Shown piece after piece: positions 44,952 through 54,675 of a stretch of 64,000 bases of DNA; positions within the stretch are counted from its first letter, which is position 1; each line of letters starts with the position of its first letter. Origin of the DNA: Sinorhizobium meliloti (GTDB lineage Bacteria; Pseudomonadota; Alphaproteobacteria; Rhizobiales; Rhizobiaceae). Location: contig NZ_CP141214.1 in assembly GCF_035610345.1 (NCBI RefSeq), positions 62,001-126,000 of the forward strand. Direction: 5' to 3'. The notes beneath the pieces are model-generated. The model was given only the letters and a program-made list of their open reading frames with translations, searched no databases and had not been told where the DNA came from. The translations under genes and the position numbers were made by a program.

Positions 44952-46274
44952 ATGCCTGCCCCGCTCGTTCTCGTAGAAACCACGGACTCCCAGCCCCAAG
45001 CCGCAGATGTGGTCGTGATCGGGGGCGGCATCGTCGGCGTCTTTACGGCCTACTATCTCGTTTGCCGCGGTCTCAAGGTAGTTCTCGTTGAAAAGGGGCT
45101 TATTGGCGCCGAGCAATCGAGCCGCAATTGGGGGTGGTGCCGGCAACAGAACCGCGATGCCCGCGAACTTCCACTCTCCACCAAGAGCCTTAATCTCTGG
45201 GATCGGTTCGCCGCCGAGACCGGAGAGGACACCGGCTTCCGACGCTGCGGGCTTCTCTATCTCTCCAACAACGAGAGGGAGTTGGAGGGCTGGGCTCGCT
45301 GGCGGGACTTCGCCCGCACGGCGGGTGTGACCACCTTCATGCTATCTTCCACGGAGGCGACCGAGCGTGGCAAAGCCACGGGGAAGCCGTGGAAAGGCGG
45401 TGTCTTTTCTTCGTCTGACGGCACCGCGGATCCGTCCAAGGCAGCGCCTGCGGTGGCGCGCGCGATCATCAGCGCGGGCGGCGTTGTACTCCAGAATTGC
45501 GCAGCTCGCGGCATTGAGACGAGTGGCGGCCGACTCTCCGCCGTTATCACCGAGAAAGGGACAATCCGGACAAAGGTCGCCGTCCTTGCCGGTGGCGCTT
45601 GGGCCTCGTCATTCTGCAACAACCTGGGTGTGCGCTTCCCTCAGGCTTCGGTCCGGTCGTCGATTCTGTCCGTCGAACCTGTCGAGGGCCTGCCGGATGC
45701 TCTCCACACGACGGAGGTCTCCACGACACGGCGTGCCGATGGCGGTTACACTCTGGCGATCAGCGGCCGCGCCAGGGTCGACGTTACGGCACAGCAACTC
45801 CGGTTCGCGAGATATTTCGTACCGATGTTTGCCCGCCGCTGGCGGAATCTGGCACCGGGCGGGGTCGAGGGCTGGCGCTCGGGACATGAAACGCTCAGAC
45901 GCTGGCGGCTCGATGAGCGCACACCGATGGAACACATGCGTATTCTCGATCCGGCTGTCGACGAGGGCACGATTTCCGAAGTTCTCCGCCGGGCCCGGAA
46001 CTTACTGCCAGGTCTCGCAAAGGCGAAAATCGCCTCAAGATGGGCCGGCTATATCGACAGCACGCCCGACGGTGTGCCGGCCATCGGCGAGGTCCCCAAC
46101 ATTCCCGGCTTCATTCTCGCGGCCGGTTTCAGCGGACATGGCTTCGGAATCGGCCCGGGTGCCGGTCATCTGATCGCAGATGTCATCACCGGGCAAACGC
46201 CCCTTGTCGACCCTATTCCCTACAAACCGGAGCGTCTTACAGGCTCCGCCTGGGGCAAAGTGGCTGAGTTTTAG
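44952..46274 (+). CDS. FAD-dependent D-amino-acid dehydrogenase-like oxidoreductase
   Basis: A 440-residue DAO-superfamily flavoprotein. FAD motif VVVIGGGIVGVFTAYYLVCRG (residue ~21), the RNWGWCRQQNRD segment after the second strand, and AAGFSGHGFGIGPGAGHLIAD at the C-terminus are family hallmarks, seen in DadA-like and opine/octopine-oxidase beta-subunit-like enzymes. I start at 44952, six nt after a possible upstream ATG, because CGGAG is better spaced. It is divergent from the Lrp gene and probably under its control. It oxidises an amino acid or secondary amine; it stands alone as a transcript. Confidence 0.83.
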   Translation: MPAPLVLVETTDSQPQAADVVVIGGGIVGVFTAYYLVCRGLKVVLVEKGLIGAEQSSRNWGWCRQQNRDARELPLSTKSLNLWDRFAAETGEDTGFRRCGLLYLSNNERELEGWARWRDFARTAGVTTFMLSSTEATERGKATGKPWKGGVFSSSDGTADPSKAAPAVARAIISAGGVVLQNCAARGIETSGGRLSAVITEKGTIRTKVAVLAGGAWASSFCNNLGVRFPQASVRSSILSVEPVEGLPDALHTTEVSTTRRADGGYTLAISGRARVDVTAQQLRFARYFVPMFARRWRNLAPGGVEGWRSGHETLRRWRLDERTPMEHMRILDPAVDEGTISEVLRRARNLLPGLAKAKIASRWAGYIDSTPDGVPAIGEVPNIPGFILAAGFSGHGFGIGPGAGHLIADVITGQTPLVDPIPYKPERLTGSAWGKVAEF

Positions 46275-46492
46275 CGCTTTCGGGTCGGTCGCGCGCGCAA
46301 CTCAAGTTCATTCAGGGGGCTTGTCACAAGGTTGGCGGTAGGACGCGTTGAGCCAAAGTACACCCCGCTACCTCGTCCGGTCACGAGCGTGCCGGCGCTG
46401 CGAAGTTGCGAGCAGAGTGAGCGCAAGGACCCGCGGCGTCTAAGCCGAGCCAAGCCGCAGCCCGATTCGCCGAATTGGGCTCGATGTCGAAA

Positions 46493-47227
46493 TCAGCGTA
46501 CAATTAGTTCGCCGCGTCCACCTGGTGATGGATTCGGGGCAACAAACGAGACGATGGCGGAAGCGATTTTGCCGCCGCCCTTCTCGGACGGTTCGATGGC
46601 ATTGGCGAAATCGCTATCCTCGTCGCAGATAACGCGGAGGTCGATTAGCGCAACCCCTCGCTCGGCGGCTGCACGAGTAATGCAGTCATTAAGGATCGAG
46701 AGGGCCGTGACCGCAACACGCCTTTGGTCGGGGTCGGCGTAGCGTACGTCGTAAATCGTGCAGATGGCCGTCGGAAGTTTGGCGGCTAGTACGGTATCTA
46801 GGATATCGAAATAGCTTGAGCAGAACTGCTCTCTTACGGCCGCGAGCCTGAGCAGTGCGTCGCCGACCGACCGCGAGGGAGCGTTTAAGACCTCGGAGAC
46901 GCGGAGTGCATCGTTGCCGCCCACGCTTGCTACCAGGTGGGTGGCATCGGTCGGTAGGCGCTGCAGTTGCAGACGCACATCCTCCATCAGACTGCCGTCA
47001 GCGGCAAGTAAAGAGGCAGACCACCCCGCCGGCAGCCGACGCACAAGATGCTGCAGGACGTCTGCCCCGCCGGCGACGTAAGCCCCGTTGTCGAACACCG
47101 AATCGCCCAGAAGCACGACCTTTTTCGCCACAGCCGTTTCCCCTGCCAACGTGAATGACATGCGCGCAGTAGCGGCCGAGATAGCAGCCGCCAGCAAGAG
47201 GCCTCTACGCGACAACGCCATCATCAC
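46493..47227 (-). CDS. SGNH/GDSL-type hydrolase
   Basis: A 244-residue protein with an N-terminal signal-like segment (SRRGLLLAAAISAATA), suggesting export, possibly through Tat (Arg-Arg). Block I VLLGDSVFDNG contains the nucleophile Ser, and block III VGGNDAL is present; the expected late Asp-x-x-His of block V is not obvious, though a DLR at ~200 could contribute. Family members are esterases, lipases or carbohydrate deacetylases. Three consecutive ATG codons make the start uncertain by two residues. It is not obviously linked to the neighbouring catabolic or transfer genes. Confidence 0.72.
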   Translation of the reverse strand: MMMALSRRGLLLAAAISAATARMSFTLAGETAVAKKVVLLGDSVFDNGAYVAGGADVLQHLVRRLPAGWSASLLAADGSLMEDVRLQLQRLPTDATHLVASVGGNDALRVSEVLNAPSRSVGDALLRLAAVREQFCSSYFDILDTVLAAKLPTAICTIYDVRYADPDQRRVAVTALSILNDCITRAAAERGVALIDLRVICDEDSDFANAIEPSEKGGGKIASAIVSFVAPNPSPGGRGELIVR

Positions 47228-47620
47228 CGCACTCGTCTCCTGGTCAAGCGAATAACTAGCGGTAAGAGCGTATGAGGCAAGCTTGCCGAAGCATTCGAAG
47301 TCTTCGGTTGGGCTCCATTCAAGGCACAGGATTCAGAGCCGGCTTTCGAAGGGCGGACGCTTCCTCGGTCCGCCACCAGTGGAGAGCGGAAATTGGTGAG
47401 CAAAGCGCTTAGAATGACGCCCGCACCCTGGAACTCTAAAAGAGCGGCTCGGCATCGCCAAGCGGGAGTGTTGTTTCACGGGCCCCTCCTTCGTCTTCAA
47501 TGCTAATCCTGGTGGCTCGATGCCGCGTTTCGCGAGCACTGCTCGATTTTGGCAAAGCGATTTTCGTGGTAAACTATAGGAAATTACTGAGAGCCATGTC
47601 TTGAAACGGGAGGAAGCAAC
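47228..47620. other. Divergent promoter region upstream of the MFS gene
   Basis: 393 bp between the GDSL hydrolase and the MFS transporter with no recognisable gene; it must hold both promoters. No convincing operator was seen. Confidence 0.45.
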
Positions 47621-48949
47621 ATGGCTGTTCAAGTCCCGACGGATTTCCGCCGCGTGATCGTTGCCGCATCGGTTGGAAACATCATCGAATGGTATGACTT
47701 CTATATCTTCGGGAGCTTGGCTGCGGTTCTGTCCGTCAAGTTCTTCGAGCAATCACACCCGGTTGCGGCGCTGCTGAGTACGATTGCGCTCTTCACGGCA
47801 GGATTCCTGATCCGCCCACTTGGCGCTTTCCTCTTCGGCTGGATGGGCGATAGGGTCGGCCGCAAATACACATTCCTCATCACGCTGACGGGAATGGGGT
47901 TAGGCACCGGTGCGATCGGTCTAATCCCCACCTATGAGTCGATCGGTCTGACCGCTGCCTTCCTTCTTTTCAGCTTGCGGATGATCCAGGGCTTGTGCTT
48001 GGGCGGCGAGTATGGCGGCGCCATCACCTACGTCGCCGAGCACGTCCCCGACGAACGCCGCGGCTACTATACAGGCTGGCTTCAGACTTCCCCGACTCTC
48101 GGGATCGTGGTGTCGCTGGCGGTGATCATCGCGGCGCGAACCTATTTTGGCAGTGAAGCTTTCGACGCATGGGCGTGGCGCGTTCCATTCCTGGTGTCGT
48201 TCCTGCTTGTAGGCATCGCGATCTACATTCGGCTCCAGCTCCAGGAGACACCAATCTTCCAGGAGATCAAGGCCAAGGGGCAAATGACCCAAAATCCCTG
48301 GAGGGAAGCGTTTCTCAGCTCCAACATCAAATATGTGGGGATCGCCACCATCGTGCTTATTGGACAGGGCGTGGTCTGGTACAGCGGACAGTTCTGGGCG
48401 TTGTACTTTCTGCAGCAGGTCTCCAAAGTGGATCCGCTGAACTCCGCCTACATCGTCGGAGCGGCATTGCTTCTTGCAACGCCGAGCCTAATCCTCTTTG
48501 GCTGGCTTTCCGACATAATCGGCCGCAAGCCAGTGATCCTGGGAGGAATGCTGCTCGCCGCGCTCACCTATTACCCGCTGTATTTGTGGCTCGGTGCGGT
48601 CACGCAGCCTCGGAGCATCAACTATCCGATCGCAATCTTCATCATCTTCATCCTCGTTTGCTATGTCGGCATGGTCTACGGACCGGTTGGGGCGTTTCTG
48701 GCGGAATATTTTCCCGGTAGGATTCGGTACACGTCGGTATCAGTGCCGTATCACATCGGAAACGGCTGGGGTGGCGGACTGGTGCCGTTCATAACCTCGG
48801 CGGCCTTCGCAGCGACAGGTAGTATCGGGTACGCGCTGATCTACCCAATTGCCGTTCCTGCCGTGTGTTTCGTGCTCGCCATCTTCTTAATGCCAGAGAC
48901 CCGCAGAATAAGCATTTGGCAGCCAACCGAGCCTCGAACCGAGTTGTAA
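47621..48949 (+). CDS. MFS transporter, metabolite:H+ symporter (MHS) family
   Basis: A 442-residue inner-membrane protein with 12 predicted helices. MHS-type signatures are present: NIIEWYDFYIFGSLAAVL in helix 1, the loop 2-3 motif GWMGDRVGRKYTF, RMIQGLCLGGEYGGA in helix 4, and the repeat GWLSDIIGRKPV in loop 8-9. Relatives import alpha-ketoglutarate, shikimate, proline/betaine or citrate with protons. GGGAGGAAGCAAC precedes the ATG. It lies just left of the conjugation region and is probably the last cargo gene before it. Confidence 0.88.
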   Translation: MAVQVPTDFRRVIVAASVGNIIEWYDFYIFGSLAAVLSVKFFEQSHPVAALLSTIALFTAGFLIRPLGAFLFGWMGDRVGRKYTFLITLTGMGLGTGAIGLIPTYESIGLTAAFLLFSLRMIQGLCLGGEYGGAITYVAEHVPDERRGYYTGWLQTSPTLGIVVSLAVIIAARTYFGSEAFDAWAWRVPFLVSFLLVGIAIYIRLQLQETPIFQEIKAKGQMTQNPWREAFLSSNIKYVGIATIVLIGQGVVWYSGQFWALYFLQQVSKVDPLNSAYIVGAALLLATPSLILFGWLSDIIGRKPVILGGMLLAALTYYPLYLWLGAVTQPRSINYPIAIFIIFILVCYVGMVYGPVGAFLAEYFPGRIRYTSVSVPYHIGNGWGGGLVPFITSAAFAATGSIGYALIYPIAVPAVCFVLAIFLMPETRRISIWQPTEPRTEL

Positions 48950-49080
48950 CAGGGTCGCCCATGCTGACACTCGGCCGTCACCCCCATTGAGGCGGCTCGG
49001 CGCGGTGCGAGCGAAGGCAGCGATATCCCCATCCGAATGACCAAGCCCTTTCCGCATTGCCCGCTTATCTCGGCTTGGCT

Positions 49081-49096
49081 TTGTAGGATTCTACAA
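49081..49096. promoter_or_regulatory. lux/tra-box-like palindrome upstream of traI
   Basis: TTGTAGGATTCTACAA is a near-perfect 16-bp palindrome centred about 68 bp before the traI ATG. It resembles the lux box (CTGTAGGATNNTACAG) bound by LuxR-family activators. By analogy with Ti-type plasmids it is the likely TraR-AHL site driving the traI-trb operon. It differs from the classic tra box core. Confidence 0.6.
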
Positions 49097-49156
49097 CTGC
49101 CAACCGATTCCGATCCGTGCTGATTTCACCGCCGACCAACAACGACGGAGAAATTC

Positions 49157-49780
49157 ATGCAGATTCTCGCGATCTCGAAGCCACGGAATGACGAAGAAGC
49201 CCGGCTCCTCCACATGCATCACCAATTGCGCGCCCGGATCTTTTCCGCCCGGTTGGGCTGGGACGTTGACGTTATTGACGGTCGGGAGTCAGACGCTTTT
49301 GACGCGCTGATGCCAACCTACATCCTCGCAATTTCGAACAACGGTGACGTGGCAGGGTGCGCGAGGCTGCTTCCGGCGCTTGGCCCGACCATGGTGACGG
49401 ACGTCTTTTCGTCGCTACTTCCGAATGGCCAGCTCAACGCGCACTCCGCGATGATCGAAAGCTCCCGCTTCTGCGTCGACACTAGTCTCGGGGAGGGCAA
49501 GGGAGCCGGCTCGGTACATGAGGCAACGCTGACGATGTTCGCAGGCATCATTGAATGGTGCATGGCGAATGGCTTCACCGAAATCGTCACGGTGACCGAT
49601 CTCCGCTTCGAGCGGATCCTCGCTCGTGTTGGCTGGCCGCTGCAGCGGTTGGGGGAGCCGAAGAAGATCGGCGTAACGATGGCCGTGGCGGGCATCCTAC
49701 CCGTCGACGCCGGCACATTTCAAAAACTCCGCCCATCTAACTACCGATCTGAATGCACCCCCCTCTGCAAGGCAGCGTAA
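49157..49780 (+). CDS. traI: Acyl-homoserine-lactone synthase TraI
   Basis: A 207-residue LuxI-family enzyme that makes an acyl-homoserine lactone from SAM and acyl-ACP. Conserved positions are visible: Arg in LRARIFSARLGWDVD, Trp-Asp of the same block, Asp in DGRESDAFD, the central AGCARLLP and IESSRF (Glu/Arg). GACGGAGAAATTC precedes the ATG. It is the first gene of the trb operon, 10 bp before trbB, so quorum signal production and mating-pair formation are co-expressed, as on rhizobial and Ti plasmids. The lux-box-like element at 49081 supports positive feedback through TraR (59618). Confidence 0.92.
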   Translation: MQILAISKPRNDEEARLLHMHHQLRARIFSARLGWDVDVIDGRESDAFDALMPTYILAISNNGDVAGCARLLPALGPTMVTDVFSSLLPNGQLNAHSAMIESSRFCVDTSLGEGKGAGSVHEATLTMFAGIIEWCMANGFTEIVTVTDLRFERILARVGWPLQRLGEPKKIGVTMAVAGILPVDAGTFQKLRPSNYRSECTPLCKAA

Positions 49781-49790
49781 GGAGAAATCG

Positions 49791-50768
49791 GTGAACCAGC
49801 TTCGCTCTCACCCTCGGCTTGTCCGCAAACTTCAGGAGGCGCTCGGCGATCACCTCTGCGTGGCGCTGGACGATGCAACGGTCGTCGAGATCATGCTCAA
49901 TCCGGACGGAAAGCTCTTCATCGAGCGGCTCGGCCACGGCGTCGCGCCGGCCGGTGAGATGTCGTCGGCCGCGGCGGAAATGGTGATCGGTACCGTTGCC
50001 CATGCGCTTCAGTCAGAGGTGGACACGGAACAGCCGATCATCTCCGGAGAGCTGCCGATCGGTGGCCACCGCTTTGAAGGTCTTTTGCCGCCGGTGGTCG
50101 CCAAGCCTGCCTTCACTATTCGTCGTCGTGCGTCGCGTCTTATCCCGCTCGACGAGTATGTGCGCTCCGGCGTGATGACAGAGTACCAGGCATCGACGAT
50201 CCGCAGCGCGATTTCCTCCAGGCTCAACATCATCATATCCGGGGGAACTGGCTCCGGCAAAACGACGCTCGCGAATGCTGTCATCGACGAGATTGTGAAG
50301 AGCGCACCAGAAGACCGGCTCGTCATTCTTGAGGACACCGCCGAGATTCAATGCGGGGCCCAGAACGCCGTCCTTCTCCACACCAGCGATACCGTTGACA
50401 TGGCGCGGCTGCTGAAGAGCACCATGCGGCTGCGGCCCGACAGAATCGTGGTCGGTGAAGTCCGCGACGGCGCTGCGCTCACACTACTCAAGGCGTGGAA
50501 CACCGGCCATCCGGGTGGCGTGGCGACTATCCATTCAGATACAGCGATGTCGGCGCTCCGCCGTCTCGAGCAGCTGACTGCCGAAGCCAGCCAGCAGCCG
50601 ATGCATGAGGTGATCGGAGAAGCGGTCGATCTCATCGTCTCCATAGAACGGACCCCGCGCGGGCGGCGCGTCCGCGACGTCATTCAGGTCGAGCGCTTCG
50701 CGGGCGGCCAGTACGAAATCGAATCCGACCAGCTTACAGAAGAGAAGGAGGCGCGCAATGTCGCGTAG
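49791..50768 (+). CDS. trbB: Conjugal transfer ATPase TrbB (VirB11-like)
   Basis: A 325-residue secretion ATPase. Walker A is [15 protein letters not shown] (residue ~146), the Asp box is [13 protein letters not shown], Walker B is [15 protein letters not shown] and the His box is [15 protein letters not shown]. It forms a cytosolic hexamer that powers assembly of the mating pore. The start is GTG at 49791 after GGAGAAATCG. Its 3' end overlaps trbC by 11 bp. Confidence 0.95.
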   Translation: MNQLRSHPRLVRKLQEALGDHLCVALDDATVVEIMLNPDGKLFIERLGHGVAPAGEMSSAAAEMVIGTVAHALQSEVDTEQPIISGELPIGGHRFEGLLPPVVAKPAFTIRRRASRLIPLDEYVRSGVMTEYQASTIRSAISSRLNIIISGGTGSGKTTLANAVIDEIVKSAPEDRLVILEDTAEIQCGAQNAVLLHTSDTVDMARLLKSTMRLRPDRIVVGEVRDGAALTLLKAWNTGHPGGVATIHSDTAMSALRRLEQLTAEASQQPMHEVIGEAVDLIVSIERTPRGRRVRDVIQVERFAGGQYEIESDQLTEEKEARNVA

Positions 50769-51141
50769 AAATGCCGTCATCGCCGTCGCACTCCTTGCGG
50801 CGCACATCGTTCTCGCCTGCGTCGCGCCGGCGCTCGCCAGTTCGGGCGGCAGTCTTCCCTGGGAAGGGCCGCTGCAGCAAATCCAGGAGTCGATCACCGG
50901 GCCGGTCGCGGGAGCTATTGCACTTGCAGCGGTCGCAATTGCTGGCGGCATGCTCATCTTTGGGGGAGAACTGAACGACTTCGCGCGGCGGCTGGTGTAT
51001 ATCGTGCTGGTGGCGGGCATCCTGCTCGGTGCCACCAACATCATCGGCCTGTTCGGCGCGACGGGCGCCTCGATTGGAGCATCGGACGAGCGAACCACAT
51101 TCTTCAGCCGAAGCAGAGTAGGGGAGGGGGCTCATGGTTGA
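50758..51141 (+). CDS. trbC: Conjugal transfer pilin TrbC
   Basis: A 127-residue prepilin: long signal sequence ([20 protein letters not shown], cut near ALAS), a [15 protein letters not shown] mature start and two hydrophobic helices typical of VirB2/TrbC pilins that are exported and polymerised (and, in RP4, cyclised). The ATG lies inside the end of trbB, and the stop overlaps trbD by 8 bp. Confidence 0.93.
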   Translation: MSRRNAVIAVALLAAHIVLACVAPALASSGGSLPWEGPLQQIQESITGPVAGAIALAAVAIAGGMLIFGGELNDFARRLVYIVLVAGILLGATNIIGLFGATGASIGASDERTTFFSRSRVGEGAHG

Positions 51142-51433
51142 GTCCCTGTCCCGTCTAAAACACAACCGCATCCACCGTGCACTTTCGCGTCCGAATCTGC
51201 TGATGGGCGCGGACCGGGAACTGGTCCTGCTCACAGGTCTCGCCGCGGTCATCCTGATCTTTGTGGTCTTGACAATATATTCCGCGCTCTTCGGGGTTGC
51301 CGTCTGGATCGTCATCGTCGGGCTCTTGAGAATGATGGCAAAGGCGGACCCGCTGATGCGTCAGGTCTACTTCCGGCACATTTCTTACAAGCCCTACTAC
51401 AAGGCGACCACCTCGCCGTGGCGGCGGTATTGA
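51134..51433 (+). CDS. trbD: Conjugal transfer protein TrbD (VirB3-like)
   Basis: A 99-residue inner-membrane protein with [18 protein letters not shown], the usual N-terminal signature of TrbD, and a long hydrophobic region ([19 protein letters not shown] and following). It associates with TrbE and the pilin. It lies between trbC (overlap) and trbE (10-bp gap). Confidence 0.93.
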   Translation: MVESLSRLKHNRIHRALSRPNLLMGADRELVLLTGLAAVILIFVVLTIYSALFGVAVWIVIVGLLRMMAKADPLMRQVYFRHISYKPYYKATTSPWRRY

Positions 51434-51443
51434 GGAGGTTTGC

Positions 51444-53900
51444 ATGGTCGCTCTCAAACGGTTCCGGGCAACCGGACCATCCTTCGCGGATCTCGTCCCC
51501 TATGCCGGTCTGGTTGACGATGGCGTCCTGCTATTGAAGGACGGCAGCCTCATGGCTGGCTGGTACTTTGCTGGGCCCGACACCGAAAGTGCCACCGATC
51601 TGGAACGCAATGAGCTATCGCGACAGATCAACGCCATTCTGTCGCGTCTTGGAAACGGGTGGATGATCCAGGTCGAAGCGATCCGTATTCCGACGGTTGA
51701 CTATCCGTCTGAGGACCGGTGCCACTTCCCGGACCCGGTCACCCGGGCGATTGATGCCGAGCGCCGGGCGCATTTTGCGCGAGATCAGCGGCATTTCGAG
51801 AGCAAGCACGCTCTTATCCTCACCTATCGGCCCCTGGAGCCCAAAAAGACGGCCCTCAGCAGATACATCTACTCGGACGAGGAGAGCCGCAAGAAGACCT
51901 ATGCCGACACGGTGCTGTTCATCTTCAAGAACGCTGTCCGGGAGATTGAGCAGTATTTTGCCAACACCCTTTCGATCCGGCGAATGGGAACGCGCGAGGT
52001 CGTCGAGAGGGGCGGGGAGAGGGTCGCTCGCTATGACGAACTGCTGCAATTCGTTCGCTTCTGTATTACGGGCGAAAACCATCCAATCCGGCTGCCGGAT
52101 GCTCCCATGTATCTCGACTGGATCGCGACAGCCGAGCTCAAGCATGGGCTAACGCCAAAGGTGGAAAGCCGCTACCTGGGTGTGGTGGCGATCGACGGAC
52201 TGCCGGCAGAGAGCTGGCCGGGGATTCTCCACAGCCTTGATCTGATGCCGCTAAGCTATCGCTGGTCATCGCGTTTCATCTTCCTCGATGCGGAGGAGGC
52301 GCGGCAAAAGCTCGAGCGCACCCGCAAGAAATGGCAGCAAAAGGTCCGGCCGTTCTTTGACCAGCTATTCCAGACGCAAAGTCGTTCGATCGATCAGGAC
52401 GCCATGAGCATGGTGGCCGAGACCGAGGACGCTATCGCGCAAGCCTCCTCGCAGTTGGTCGCCTATGGGTATTACACCCCGGTTATCGTTCTATTCGACG
52501 GTGATCGCGAAGCCTTGCAGGAGGAGGCGGAGGCGGTACGCAGGCTAATACAGGCCGAAGGCTTCGGAGCGAGGATCGAAACACTCAACGCAACCGACGC
52601 CTATCTCGGAAGCCTTCCAGGCAATTGGTACGCAAATGTGCGCGAGCCGCTGATCAATACCAGCAATCTCGCCGACCTCATCCCACTGAACTCTGTTTGG
52701 TCGGGCAACCCCGTTGCACCGTGCCCTTTTTACCCGCCGGACTCGCCACCGCTCATGCAGGTCGCGAGTGGGTCGACACCGTTTCGGCTGAATCTTCATG
52801 TCGACGACGTTGGTCACACTCTCATTTTCGGACCGACCGGATCGGGCAAGTCGACGCTTCTGGCACTAATCGCGGCGCAGTTTCGACGCTACGAACGCGC
52901 CCAGATCTTTGCCTTTGACAAGGGAAACTCGCTCCTGCCCCTGACGCTCGCCACTGGCGGCGATCACTATGAGATTGGTGGCGGCTCTGAAGAAAAAGGA
53001 AAGGCGCTGGCCTTTTGCCCGCTTTCGGACCTCTCCAGCGAAACCGATCGGGCCTGGGCCACGGAATGGATCGAGATGCTGGTGGACCTGCAAGGCGTAA
53101 CCATCACCCCCGATCATCGCAATGCAATTTCCCGCCAGATCGGGTTGATGGTCAGCGCGCCCGGAAGATCGTTGTCCGACTTCGCAAGTGGGGTGCAGAT
53201 GCGTGAAATCAAAGACGCGCTGCATCACTATACCGTTGATGGTCCAATGGGACAGCTTCTCGACGCCGAGGAAGACGGTCTGACGCTCGGTGCCTTCCAG
53301 ACCTTTGAGATAGAACAACTGATGAACATGGGCGAACGCAATCTCGTGCCCGTACTGACCTATCTGTTCCGGCGGATCGAGAAGCGCCTCGATGGCGCTC
53401 CCAGCCTGATCGTGCTCGATGAGGCCTGGCTGATGCTCGGCCATCCAGTGTTCCGCAGCAAAATACGCGAATGGCTGAAAGTGCTGCGTAAGGCCAACTG
53501 CGCCGTCGTGCTCGCCACACAGTCGATCTCCGACGCCGAACGCTCCGGGATCATCGACGTGTTGAAGGAATCCTGCCCAACAAAGATCTGCCTTCCGAAT
53601 GGTGCCGCCAGAGAGCCTGGAACTCGCGAGTTCTACGACCGGATCGGATTCAACGAGCGGCAGATCGAGATCGTCTCGAACGCGATTCCCAAGCGCGAAT
53701 ACTACGTCGTCACTCCTGAAGGCCGACGGCTGTTCGATATGGCGCTCGGGCCGCTGGCGCTCAGCTTCGTCGGCGCATCCGGCAAGGAAGACCTCAAGCG
53801 CATCCGCGCCCTCTATTCCGAACACGGCCGCGACTGGCCGATCCACTGGCTTCAAATGAAAGGAGTCCACGATGCCGCATCGTTGCTTAACTTCGAATAG
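51444..53900 (+). CDS. trbE: Conjugal transfer ATPase TrbE (VirB4-like)
   Basis: An 818-residue VirB4-class ATPase. Walker A GPTGSGKSTLLALI lies near residue 464 and Walker B SLIVLDEAWLML near 653, followed by VVLATQSISDAE. The N-terminal half is the TrbE/CagE domain. Length is normal. It energises pilus biogenesis and substrate transfer at the inner membrane. AGGAGGTTTGC gives a strong start. The end overlaps trbJ by 29 bp. Confidence 0.95.
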   Translation: MVALKRFRATGPSFADLVPYAGLVDDGVLLLKDGSLMAGWYFAGPDTESATDLERNELSRQINAILSRLGNGWMIQVEAIRIPTVDYPSEDRCHFPDPVTRAIDAERRAHFARDQRHFESKHALILTYRPLEPKKTALSRYIYSDEESRKKTYADTVLFIFKNAVREIEQYFANTLSIRRMGTREVVERGGERVARYDELLQFVRFCITGENHPIRLPDAPMYLDWIATAELKHGLTPKVESRYLGVVAIDGLPAESWPGILHSLDLMPLSYRWSSRFIFLDAEEARQKLERTRKKWQQKVRPFFDQLFQTQSRSIDQDAMSMVAETEDAIAQASSQLVAYGYYTPVIVLFDGDREALQEEAEAVRRLIQAEGFGARIETLNATDAYLGSLPGNWYANVREPLINTSNLADLIPLNSVWSGNPVAPCPFYPPDSPPLMQVASGSTPFRLNLHVDDVGHTLIFGPTGSGKSTLLALIAAQFRRYERAQIFAFDKGNSLLPLTLATGGDHYEIGGGSEEKGKALAFCPLSDLSSETDRAWATEWIEMLVDLQGVTITPDHRNAISRQIGLMVSAPGRSLSDFASGVQMREIKDALHHYTVDGPMGQLLDAEEDGLTLGAFQTFEIEQLMNMGERNLVPVLTYLFRRIEKRLDGAPSLIVLDEAWLMLGHPVFRSKIREWLKVLRKANCAVVLATQSISDAERSGIIDVLKESCPTKICLPNGAAREPGTREFYDRIGFNERQIEIVSNAIPKREYYVVTPEGRRLFDMALGPLALSFVGASGKEDLKRIRALYSEHGRDWPIHWLQMKGVHDAASLLNFE

Positions 53901-54675
53901 ATTGCTCGCTGGTCTGGCGGCGTTCGTGGTGGCTACCGGCGAAGCAAAGCCCGCCGAGGCCGGAACCGCCACCGGCGCTGCGACAGAGTGGACGCAGGTC
54001 CTCAACAATGGCGAGTTGGTCGCATTGGTCGGGAAATCCGGCGAGCAGATCCAGAACCAACTCACCCAGATTAGTCAGCTCGCCCAACAGATCGAGACGC
54101 AGCTCAACATCTACCAGAACCTGCTTCAGAACACCGCCACTCTCCCGTCGCATATGTGGGGGCAAGTCGAAAGCGACCTCAATCAGTTGCGCAGCATCGT
54201 CGATCAAGGGCAAACCATTTCGTTTTCGATGGGCAATGCGGACGACATACTGCAGCAGCGTTTCCAGAGCTACTCAAGTCTGAAGACCAACCTGCCAGAC
54301 AATGCTTCTTTTTCGACTACCTATCAGTCCTGGTCGGACACCAACCGGGACACGATCGCCAGCACGTTAAGGGCGGCGAGCTTGACGGCCAAGCAGTTCG
54401 ACAGCGAGGAAGTTACGATGTCCTCGCTGCGGTCGATGTCCGAAACGGCCGACGGGCAGATGAAGGCCCTGCAGGTGGGCCATCAGATCGCTGCGCAACA
54501 GGTCGCGCAGGTGCAGAAGCTTCGCGGCCTTGTCTCCCAGCAAATGACGATGATGGGAACTTGGCTTCAGGCCGAGCAGACAGACAAGGACCTCGCGCAG
54601 GCACGGCGTGAGAAATTCTTTAGCGGGACTGCTCCCTCCACTTCTGGCGGCGAAAAGATGAAGGTGGAATGGTGA
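53872..54675 (+). CDS. trbJ: Conjugal transfer protein TrbJ (VirB5-like)
   Basis: A 267-residue periplasmic protein with a signal segment (LLAGLAAFVVATGEAKPAEAG) and a long helical, Gln-rich body (IQNQLTQISQLAQQIETQLN) typical of VirB5/TrbJ minor pilus proteins. The C-terminus ends REKFF...TSGGEKMKVEW, almost the same as that of TrbK, which starts inside this gene. The duplication at the 3' ends is described in the findings. Confidence 0.92.
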   Translation: MPHRCLTSNRLLAGLAAFVVATGEAKPAEAGTATGAATEWTQVLNNGELVALVGKSGEQIQNQLTQISQLAQQIETQLNIYQNLLQNTATLPSHMWGQVESDLNQLRSIVDQGQTISFSMGNADDILQQRFQSYSSLKTNLPDNASFSTTYQSWSDTNRDTIASTLRAASLTAKQFDSEEVTMSSLRSMSETADGQMKALQVGHQIAAQQVAQVQKLRGLVSQQMTMMGTWLQAEQTDKDLAQARREKFFSGTAPSTSGGEKMKVEW

